Shown: positions 24,601-29,330 of the stretch, piece by piece
Layout: every line of letters starts with the position of its first letter
How positions within the stretch are numbered: the stretch's first letter is position 1
NCBI RefSeq assembly: GCF_000004195.4
Contig: NC_030684.2
Location: 104,981,929 to 105,045,928, forward strand
Length of the DNA stretch: 64,000 bases
Source of the DNA: Xenopus tropicalis
Taxonomy: Eukaryota; Chordata; Amphibia; Anura; Pipidae
Direction: 5' to 3'
The notes under the pieces: model-generated
The model's database searches: none
Told to the model about the DNA's origin: nothing
The model's input: the letters and a program-made list of their open reading frames with translations, nothing else
Position numbers and translations under genes: made by a program

Positions 24601-26769
24601 CCACACTAATCTCTTAACCAAGAACCAATCTCTCTAAGCTCCCTCAGTCTCTGTTACGTAGACTGTGGCACAGGTAATATTCCTGTGATAAGTACCAAGA
24701 AAGTCCTTACCTTTAACTTCTATTTTTTTTCTAGGTGCCTAGTGCTTAGTTCCCTAAAACCATTTTAAGTGCTTTAAGTGGTAGCAATGTGTATCTCAAC
24801 CACTGGGTCCCCACCAGCTACTCTCTATAACATGCTCATGCACTCCATTACATGCCAAACCTTAGTACCAGGCAAGCAGCAGATAGTTTGGCATGTAGGT
24901 TTCTTGTGACAGATTCCCCTTTTCACTTCTTTAATAATGGATTCCCATATAACTACAACCTAACTTTCCTTCCTAGCACTCCTCCTCCCACATGAATTAG
25001 AGACCCTGCCCCGAGGGTGCTCAGAGAGTTAGCTTGCTCCATACATGTTGGTTCAGGGCTGTCCTTCCCAGCACATTCACCCAAAATGGCAAATCTGTTG
25101 TTTTGGACAGACTGTGGACAAGGCACTCTAACCTTGTCCCTTAATTGCCCTTTTAGCTGCAACAAATCATATTATATATACTTGTTGACAATGACAAGGT
25201 ACAGAAGAAAAATCATGTAGTCAGTGGTTCAGTATTAAAAAAGAAAGCTAGAATAATGGAGATCTTTGATGGTGCCTCCTTTATGCTTCAGTGAATGAGT
25301 ACCAGTGCTTCAAACATTGCACGCTCTCACATTGGGTACATGTGATGATCATGTGAACGGTCCCTGTCATCAAGTTAAACAGGTTAGGTCATTTAGGTTC
25401 AACAAATCTATACCCAGTTCTAAGCAGAAAAGTAATGAAATTTAATGAGGTGACATGCATGAATGTTTTGATGCGATAGTAATTACACATCAGTATAGAA
25501 TGTGTAAATTGTATAGTTCTTTTCTCCCATAGAACTCAACCCACTTTTGCAGCAATCATGGCATCCATGATAGAAGCCTTGTTACAGCTCATTACTTAAC
25601 GTGTTTATAGGATGAAAAAGTTTCTTTTTTGTTATTAGGCCAAAAATTTTACTTATAAAGCTTTTAGGAATCAATATAAAGAGAATTTGTGGCCTGGGGC
25701 TCCTTTAAGCAGATTTGACAGTATTTAAAACTATAGGTACTGTAATTTGGTTCTAGAAACCAAAGGCAATAAAAGGCTCTATGCTTTCAAATAATACTTA
25801 CTTTCAGCAATCAGTAACATTATAAACTTCTCACTGGGTCTGCTTGTTCGGACAGGCACAGGCTGAGTTGACATGGGCCTTACAGGCCAATGTGTAACTA
25901 AATTGGCTAATAACCCTATGCTGTAACTATGAGTGTAACTAGCACAATACAATGCACAGCGCCATACTCTCACAATTTTTAGGGTTTAAAACTACAGCGG
26001 AGGGCAAAGTACGGTAAGATATATGGCTTAAAGGTTAATATAAATTAAAAGTACCGTATATACTTGAGTATAAGCCGATCTGAATATAAGCTGAGGTACC
26101 TAATTTTACCTAAGAAAACTTATTGACTCCAGTATAAGCCTAGGGCTCTCTCCAACCCCCCATGCCCCCTATGGAAACCCTCACGTAGCCACCCTCACAG
26201 AAGCCCACAGTTCTAATTTCCCAGAGGGGCCACCACAACAACAACGCTGCAGTCTCTTCCGGGGCACTGAGTGAGCACGCCGGTAGCTGCAGGGCGCCCT
26301 GTAATTTGTTGCGCATGCACGCATGGGGGGGGGGGATGCGCGCTAGCAAACACAAATATTAGCCTAGTTGGCTACTGTCTATAGCTAACAATGTTTAAGG
26401 AGAACTTCCCCTTTAATAACACTGACAGCAGTATCGGTCCCAATAACACATACAGCTCAAGCCGGCAACAGAACTGCAGGCGCTGTGCTACGCTTCCCCA
26501 ACGGCGCTTCCTATTCACAACACAACTTGCGCCTACGTCCCAATCCCCATCCCACTTTGACGTAGGGACCGCACGCAACAACATGGCGGTTGCAGCCAAC
26601 TACGCCTGCCAGAGCCTTACGCCAACCAACCCTGACGTAGCTAGCAGGCAAAACAGCGACCCCTACGTATCTCGTCCGGCGTAAGAATACCAATCTCCCA
26701 TTTACAATGGACGGAGGAGGGGGGAATAAAAAAAAAAAATATTACCTCCTTTTCCATCCCCGTCAGCAT
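6513..26769 (-). CDS. pla2g4b: Group IV cytosolic phospholipase A2, 5' half (C2 domain and linker)
   Basis: Nine exons join in phase: 26769-26746, 13430-13361, 12646-12510, 11443-11312, 10695-10655, 10129-10087, 8662-8599, 7813-7668 and 6608-6513, giving 251 codons. Residues about 9-115 form a C2 domain that would bind calcium and target the enzyme to membranes. Visible are ADCYVSLWLP (calcium loop 1), SNPVWNETF (loop 2) and LEVTLYDED (loop 3). NGVLV-AREV and DVESQVNVPLNSL then match the linker found in PLA2G4B. The lipase core (GGG oxyanion hole, GxSGS) is not seen, so either it lies beyond the left edge or the gene is truncated. The symbol rests on C2/linker resemblance plus synteny with jmjd7 and mapkbp1; another PLA2G4 paralogue is possible. 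The first exon is EPC-derived, see 26746-26854. Confidence 0.8.
6721..7144. mobile_element. Diverged MITE with GGGGC ends and TAG flanks
   Basis: GGGGCACAT at the left and ATGTGCCCC at the right are inverted, each flanked by TAG. The interior is rich in CGAAA/TTTCG words and resembles the better-preserved copy at 52307-52800. A 3-bp duplication suits PIF/Harbinger elements, although their usual target is TWA. Confidence 0.65.
7668..7813 (-). CDS. pla2g4b: pla2g4b-like exon 8
   Basis: Encodes GEELLLQVENSCEK through YDSQLSAHLQ, entered at phase 1 and left at phase 0. Flanked by TTTCTGCAG and GTACC. It corresponds to the post-C2 linker of PLA2G4B. Conservation is weaker than in the C2 exons. 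Confidence 0.75.
8290..8490. repeat. Dispersed repeat fragment
   Basis: Contains 'GGCAAGCTGTGGGTTCTGGC' and ends in 'TCAGTCCGGGCCTGG'. I recognise it as a common frog interspersed sequence; the class is not determined here. It lies in the intron between exons 7 and 8. Confidence 0.45.
8599..8662 (-). CDS. pla2g4b: pla2g4b-like exon 7
   Basis: Encodes AREVCCLDVSVDKQKIPENLQ, preceded by TTGCAG and followed by GTATGT. Together with the previous exon it forms NGVLV-AREV, a recognisable PLA2G4B junction (NGVLVAREL in human). Confidence 0.85.
8826..9570. repeat. G-rich minisatellite, about 28-34 bp unit, roughly twenty copies
   Basis: Tandem copies of CAGGTGGATGCAGTTGGAC plus a run of 5-9 G, with the variable G-run changing unit length. 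Long overlapping frames on both strands (for example MQLDAG-type and CIHLLPPP-type repeats) are by-products of the array. Runs of G on the plus strand could form G-quadruplexes. The array lies inside the intron between phospholipase exons 6 and 7, and diverged G-rich sequence continues to about 9780. Confidence 0.92.
9860..10012. repeat. Tail of a dispersed repeat containing the minisatellite
   Basis: 'GGGGCCCCGTGATTTCTGAT' followed by GGCGGCCCTG. I recall this as the end of a frog repeat whose interior carries tandem arrays. If so, the 8826-9570 minisatellite is the expanded interior of that element. Confidence 0.4.
10087..10129 (-). CDS. pla2g4b: pla2g4b-like exon 6
   Basis: Forty-three bases, completing a split codon and then PAHPETIKTNGVLV, flanked by TTTTCAG and GTAATA. 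Its assignment rests on phase agreement with both neighbours and on the NGVLV match. Confidence 0.8.
10275..10510. mobile_element. Retroelement-like fragment with GAAGACGTTTC motif
   Basis: Carries GAAGACGTTTCACTACTCAT, then AGCAGCTTCTTCAGTT. I recall this block as recurring in fish and amphibian genomes. I associate it, without proof, with terminal regions of Penelope-like retroelements. No coding potential remains. Confidence 0.4.
10655..10695 (-). CDS. pla2g4b: pla2g4b-like exon 5
   Basis: A 41-bp exon, GKETLDVEFSMKK plus two bases, flanked by CTCTACAG and GTAAGT. It forms the last strand of the C2 domain (compare GRLEVEF in human PLA2G4B). Confidence 0.82.
11312..11443 (-). CDS. pla2g4b: pla2g4b-like exon 4 (C2 domain)
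   Basis: Forty-four codons, NVLEVTLYDEDTVSKND through MKHSFLLNPP, phase 0 at both ends, with canonical splice sites. It contains the third calcium-binding loop of the C2 domain (YDED). Confidence 0.88.
12058..12367. mobile_element. hAT-type MITE with 8-bp target duplication
   Basis: The ends CAGTGATCTCCAACC and GGTTGGGGATCCCTG are inverted repeats. The flanks CTGTAGAT (12050-12057) and ATGTAGAT (12368-12375) match at seven of eight bases, as expected of an old hAT insertion. It is non-autonomous. A decayed half copy lies at about 11940-12005. It sits in the intron between exons 3 and 4. Confidence 0.8.
12510..12646 (-). CDS. pla2g4b: pla2g4b-like exon 3 (C2 domain)
   Basis: Encodes SNADCYVSLWLP through FQFKISANIK, entering at phase 1 and leaving at phase 0. 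ADCYVSLWLP and NPVWNETF are diagnostic of the group IV phospholipase C2 domain, which makes this the anchor exon for identifying the gene. Confidence 0.92.
13361..13430 (-). CDS. pla2g4b: pla2g4b-like exon 2 (start of C2 domain)
   Basis: Encodes EESPLSLLFVKVIRAR then NIPWADW plus one base. The acceptor TTTTTGTAG gives phase 0, so it joins the GAG codon that ends exon 1. LLFVKVIRARNI is the first C2 strand. Confidence 0.88.
13741..14034. mobile_element. MITE with AGTGCAATGAATAGGG ends
   Basis: AGTGCAATGAATAGGGCTTG at the left is repeated inverted at the right (CCTATTCATTGCACT). About 294 bp, with no coding potential. I see no clear target duplication. Confidence 0.75.
14035..16204. other. Intron sequence, no feature supported
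   Basis: Part of the 13.3-kb first phospholipase intron. A short repeat fragment lies at 14060-14110 and a 29-bp unit is duplicated at about 14722-14779 (CATTAAGAAAACTCT...). Otherwise I see nothing. Confidence 0.5.
16205..16495. mobile_element. TA-flanked MITE, full-length diverged copy
   Basis: Starts CAGGTATCCATTATCC and ends with TTCCATACCT, with the family interior (AACAATCCTATTGGG) in place. It carries several substitutions. Confidence 0.7.
17526..17830. mobile_element. Probable TTAA-type MITE fragment
   Basis: TTAA at 17522-17525 is followed by CTTGAAGGTGAAGTACCCC, a diverged version of the ends of the element at 63452-63871. The right end is not defined. Confidence 0.4.
18196..18808. 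mobile_element. TA-flanked MITE (outer copy) interrupted by a second copy
   Basis: The left part 18196-18380 ends ...ATTACAAGG, and the sequence resumes after 18712 with TGTTTTATTACTACAAAG exactly where the family consensus continues. The outer element is therefore one copy split by the inner element. Its right end is truncated near 18808. Confidence 0.85.
18383..18710. mobile_element. TA-flanked MITE, intact inner copy (328 bp)
   Basis: CAGGTATCGGACC...CCTATACCTG, bounded by TA at 18381-18382 and 18711-18712. Removing it together with one TA restores the outer copy without loss, which fixes both the element ends and the 2-bp TA duplication. TA duplication points to Tc1/mariner-type mobilisation. 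Confidence 0.88.
19568..19812. mobile_element. TA-flanked MITE, internally deleted
   Basis: Begins CAGGTATGGGATCCCTTATC and retains the CAAAACAATCCTATTGGG block, but lacks the segment after AACCCGTTAT and is degraded at the right end. Confidence 0.7.
20146..20444. mobile_element. TA-flanked MITE, full-length diverged copy
   Basis: CAGCTATGGGATCCATTATC to GTCCCATACCTG, flanked by TA on both sides (20144-20145 and 20445-20446). Confidence 0.78.
20932..21292. mobile_element. TTAA-type MITE
   Basis: After TTAA (20928-20931) the element begins AGAGATACAGACACCAGAAA. It ends with the diverged complement TCGTGTCAGTATCACTGTAA. It belongs to the same class as 3282-3698 and 56939-57420 but is a different family. 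Confidence 0.65.
21628..21766. repeat. Hairpin: 68-bp arms, one mismatch, 3-base loop
   Basis: Left arm 21628-21695 (GAGTAGCTGTAG...CAAATCAA), loop TGT, right arm 21699-21766. Only one position differs (GAGAGAG against GTGAGTC read in complement). It is bordered by TA dinucleotide runs at about 21536-21562 and 21766-21784. Confidence 0.93.
21951..22203. mobile_element. TA-flanked MITE, right end missing
   Basis: CAGGTATGGGACCTGTTATC follows TA and runs through the family interior. It stops near 22203 before the second terminal repeat. Confidence 0.72.
22550..23052. mobile_element. Dispersed repeat ending in CCCTTTAA
   Basis: Contains GCCACAGCCATGTGACCTG and 'CTCCTCCAGTTACATGGGAG', phrases I recall from frog repeats. 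It ends with TATCCCTTTAAG, so it is probably another TTAA-type element. The left end is uncertain. Confidence 0.5.
23083..23360. repeat. Dispersed repeat (GGGGTAGGCAG...GCCTAGG)
   Basis: GGTCCGGAACTAGGGGTAGG, then GCAGCTGCCTAGGGCGC, and at the end GTTGCCTAGGACGCCC. It is a GC-rich interspersed unit with no open frame of interest. Confidence 0.5.
23440..25200 (-). mobile_element. Degenerate CR1/L2-like LINE
   Basis: Reading on the minus strand, about 24120-23440 carries a decayed reverse-transcriptase region whose plus-strand text parallels the intact LINE at 47020-49115 (CAGGCCTGCAGTTGTCAGGC, then CTTTCTAAATATTGGAATTA). At 25165-24953 a short frame with VQNNRFAILGE resembles the ORF1 start of such LINEs. 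Stops and indels are frequent, so nothing here is functional. The link between the two parts is inferred. Confidence 0.55.
25201..26053. other. Intron sequence, no feature supported
   Basis: First phospholipase intron. I see no exon or clear repeat boundary here. GGGGCTCCTTTAAGC near 25697 may be the end of a TTAA-type element. Confidence 0.4.
26054..26160. mobile_element. Element with TACCGTATATAC end (left copy)
   Basis: TACCGTATATACTTGAGTAT followed by AAGCCGATCTG is the same terminus seen inverted at 27015-27042. The outer boundary is clear but the inner one is not. It may be a partial independent insertion or one end of a larger unit that includes the EPC-like exon. Confidence 0.55.
26746..26769 (-). 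CDS. pla2g4b: pla2g4b-like exon 1, coding part
   Basis: The in-frame start is ATG at 26769-26767, giving MLTGMEKE and then GT at 26745-26744. A second ATG at 26757-26755 is also in frame. Both lie in the EPC frame of the exon, and the GAG at the donor joins GAG-GAG of exon 2 in phase. I infer this start because the upstream EPC-type ATG is out of frame with the C2 domain. Confidence 0.6.
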
Positions 26770-26854
26770 CTGCAGCACGGCCCGGTTGATAGAGACGCAG
26801 CGGTAGAGGTTTGGCGGCGTCTAGCGCCCGCGCTCGGAAGGAGAGTTTGCTCAT
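26746..26854 (-). pseudogene. Enhancer of Polycomb first-exon remnant used as leader exon
   Basis: From ATG at 26854-26852 the sequence encodes MSKLSFRARALDAAKPLP, the start of EPC1/EPC2 (one difference from human EPC1). A deletion of roughly 14 codons then removes the EPC segment between that block and the next, and shifts frame. The remaining bases read SINRAVLQMLTGMEKE in another frame, matching the following EPC block. The exon ends at the EPC-type donor after MEKE. No further EPC exon was found on this strand. As it stands the first ATG opens an out-of-frame reading frame overlapping the phospholipase start. EPC proteins are subunits of NuA4/TIP60 histone acetyltransferase; that role is lost here. 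Confidence 0.8.
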
Positions 26855-26950
26855 TGCCTCACACAAACACCTGACGCACATGGGAGGAGGCGCACGGTAA
26901 CGCCCCCTGTGGACTCATGTGGACCCCGGGGTGCACGGGGGGCGCGAATG
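26855..26950 (-). promoter_or_regulatory. Probable CpG-rich promoter of the phospholipase gene
   Basis: GC-rich and CpG-rich DNA directly 5' of the EPC-like ATG, with no TATA box visible. CpG-rich sequence also continues into the intron (26430-26690), including an ATGGCGG YY1-like word. Assigned by position; the transcription start is not known. Confidence 0.45.
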
Positions 26951-26953
26951 GAT

Positions 26954-27042
26954 ACCGTATATGCTCAAGTATAAGCCGATGCTGACTTTTTCAGCACATT
27001 TTTGGTGCTGAAAAACTCGGCTTATACTCGAGTATATACGGT
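26954..27042. mobile_element. 89-bp hairpin element with TACCGTATAT ends
   Basis: TACCGTATATGCTCAAGTAT and its inverted counterpart enclose a short stem, GCTGACTTTTTCAGCAC-type, so almost the whole unit folds back on itself. It lies within 100 bp upstream of the EPC-like exon and shares its ends with 26054-26160. Confidence 0.8.
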
Positions 27043-27059
27043 AAGTCTAAAGGCATTAT

Positions 27060-27480
27060 TTTTAAGTACTTACTGCATATCTAAATTCCCAGATCCCTGC
27101 TTGCTTCTCTGAGATATGGTGCTGGCAGCCTACAGCAGTGTGAAGACTACAGTGACATCACTGAAATCTCTCTCCCCTTCCTGTAGGTGCCAGCGGCAGC
27201 CTTCCTATTCTCTGAGCATGTGTGTAACTTGATCCTGTCTCCTGTTCTGAGCTACACATGCCCACCAGCCAATCAGAAGCGGATCTGCCAGAGGGGAGGG
27301 GGGAGGGAATGAAACACATGTGCAGTATGAAGCAAAGAGGGAAAGGAAGGGAGAATACCTTTTTAGAGATGGCGGCCTGTTCTAGAAAATGTGAAGTAAG
27401 TGTGACTGAGTAAATATTTGATTAGGTGAGCCAAAAGTAGGAGCCAATAGAAGGGCTATTGGGCAGTATGCTTTTTAAAT
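27060..27480. repeat. Dispersed repeat (frog type)
   Basis: Contains CTGAGCATGTGTGTAAC and CCAGCCAATCAGAAGCGG, phrases I recall as recurrent in Xenopus genomic DNA. No coding frame. The CCAAT box inside it should not be taken as a promoter without evidence. Confidence 0.45.
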
Positions 27481-28620
27481 TTTGACTTGCGAGATGGCGA
27501 GAGAGAGAGAGTGAGAGAACATGTTAAAGAAATTCAGCAGCAAAGGACATCAGGGCTCTCGGAATCAGGCAAGGTAGTATTTATTTTAGTCTGCAGCAGA
27601 GAGACAAGCATATATCAATGGTTGTCTGATCTATACATATCTTGCTAGACTTTTTATAGTCTTTTAGTTGTCATACACTCCCACAACACTCCCACAACTC
27701 CACCCAGAAAGACCCTGTACTTTTCACTTTATTGGGGTCTTTGCCGGATGTCACATTCTAATATGGGCAAGTGAGTTGGCATTTTCCAATGTACTTGGTC
27801 TGTAACCACAAGTCACTATGTTGCAAGTCGCTGTGTCTCAAATTATATGTTATCTCAAGTGCGATCAGTAAGTGGCTGAAATGAAGTTATAAGTAGCATG
27901 GGAAAACGAGAAGTTATGCTTCAGCACATTTCCTCATATCATAACACAAGCTTTTAGCACATTATGCAGACTTTAAGTATTAACTCTTAATTTCCCTGAC
28001 AGAACAAAAGTCATTTTCTTGTCTGTACGAAACACTTCAAGCTTTCCTCCCATGAGCAACTGAACCCTTTCTCCACTGTGTGTTAATTGTGCTTTCTATT
28101 TTTCATCATTGGCAGTTATTTAATCATCAAGTCAAACATAATGTAGGCGATTATTTTAATAAAACTAAACCATTCAATTATGAAACCCATTACAAAAAAA
28201 AATAAAAAGCAAAATGGCCCCCAGACTTAAACTGGATTTGGTTCTCTTATAAAACTGGTGAGCTTGCTATACATTAAAATTTTACATTTAAATATATATT
28301 ATTTTCTGTTTTCATTTAAATAAACAAGGATTATTTCCCCCAGCCAAAATTACACTATTGTTTAATTATTCAAAACGGTTTATATAATGTATTGTTTTCT
28401 AGTAGCTGCCTGTAACACATGTGGCTGACTACATGATTAGATACTTAAGATCTGATAAAAACAGAAGCTAAACAACCCTGCTCTATCATTCTATTCAATA
28501 CATACTGTAAGCTACAGATGGACCACACATTCTAGCACTTATGCAGTACCCTTTTCTCCACTAATTAAACGAGTTTGGTGTGTAAATTGCTACACTCAAT
28601 AATATAGTACCTCTTTACTT
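27481..28620. other. Intergenic sequence, nothing supported
   Basis: AT-rich DNA between the thioesterase 3' end and the phospholipase promoter. It contains a short GA-rich run near 27495-27520. I see no gene or clear repeat. Confidence 0.45.
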
Positions 28621-28626
28621 ATTTAA
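28621..28626 (-). terminator. Candidate poly(A) signal ATTAAA of the thioesterase
   Basis: ATTAAA on the minus strand about 105 bases after the TAA stop. No AATAAA is closer. Assigned by position only. Confidence 0.35.
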
Positions 28627-28730
28627 TTCAACAGAGACACATTTTATAAATATAAAAATTCACATTAAAAAATAATTGGGTGCTTTCATTTGAGAAAATG
28701 GCTTCCAATTGGGGTTTATCTGTAGTAGTT

Positions 28731-29330
28731 TTACAGTCGGCTATTTGCAGAATTAAACTGAATAAGATGCTTAGAAAAGAAACTCTGGATTTTCTGCCAT
28801 GCATCTTTCTGTGCCCGAGCATGCTCTCTGAGATGTCCACCCCATAACATTGGCATACCCAGAAGTTTGTGATTGGATGCCCGACACGAAGGAAAGTAAG
28901 GGGGTTCCAATAGATGCCCAGCCCCAGGATAAGTGTGGGATTCCGCATCCTTTCCATGTGCTCTAAGGCGCAACACAATCTGTTCACTATAGGCAGAACT
29001 AGGCCAATTCATGTCGTCTGATCCAGAAAGGAAGAGAAATGCAGCTGTTGATTTTTCTGCGGGAATAAGGCAAGCCTGGTTTGCTGGTTCTTTTGGATCA
29101 TCCATGGCTTCTGAAAAGTCCAACACCCCTGCTTCTGTAAACTTTATCTTCTCTGGGTTGAACCCCAGGCCCGGAAGTGTAAAATCTTCACACTGTAGCG
29201 GGGCAAAGGAATTAGCTCCACAGCCAGACACACTAACAACAGCCTTGATGCCAGTAAGAAATGCTGCCATAGAAAGTGCCAAGTCTGCACCCTTTGAGAT
29301 GCCAATAACCCCCACTTCTTGATTGTTAAC
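28731..29330 (-). CDS. Thioesterase exon 3 (catalytic)
   Basis: Begins VNNQEVGVIGISKG after TTTTCTAG and ends NSANSRL and TAA. It holds all three catalytic residues and the typical YFPSCRAS and WGGHLREHA motifs of the family's C-terminus. Confidence 0.93.
   Translation of the reverse strand, partial: VNNQEVGVIGISKGADLALSMAAFLTGIKAVVSVSGCGANSFAPLQCEDFTLPGLGFNPEKIKFTEAGVLDFSEAMDDPKEPANQACLIPAEKSTAAFLFLSGSDDMNWPSSAYSEQIVLRLRAHGKDAESHTYPGAGHLLEPPYFPSCRASNHKLLGMPMLWGGHLREHARAQKDAWQKIQSFFSKHLIQFNSANSRL

Noticed and set aside
26391..26684. 97-residue plus-strand frame starting in the CpG island
   Set aside because: No recognisable domain and an open frame is expected in GC-rich DNA. A divergent transcript cannot be excluded, but nothing supports a protein.
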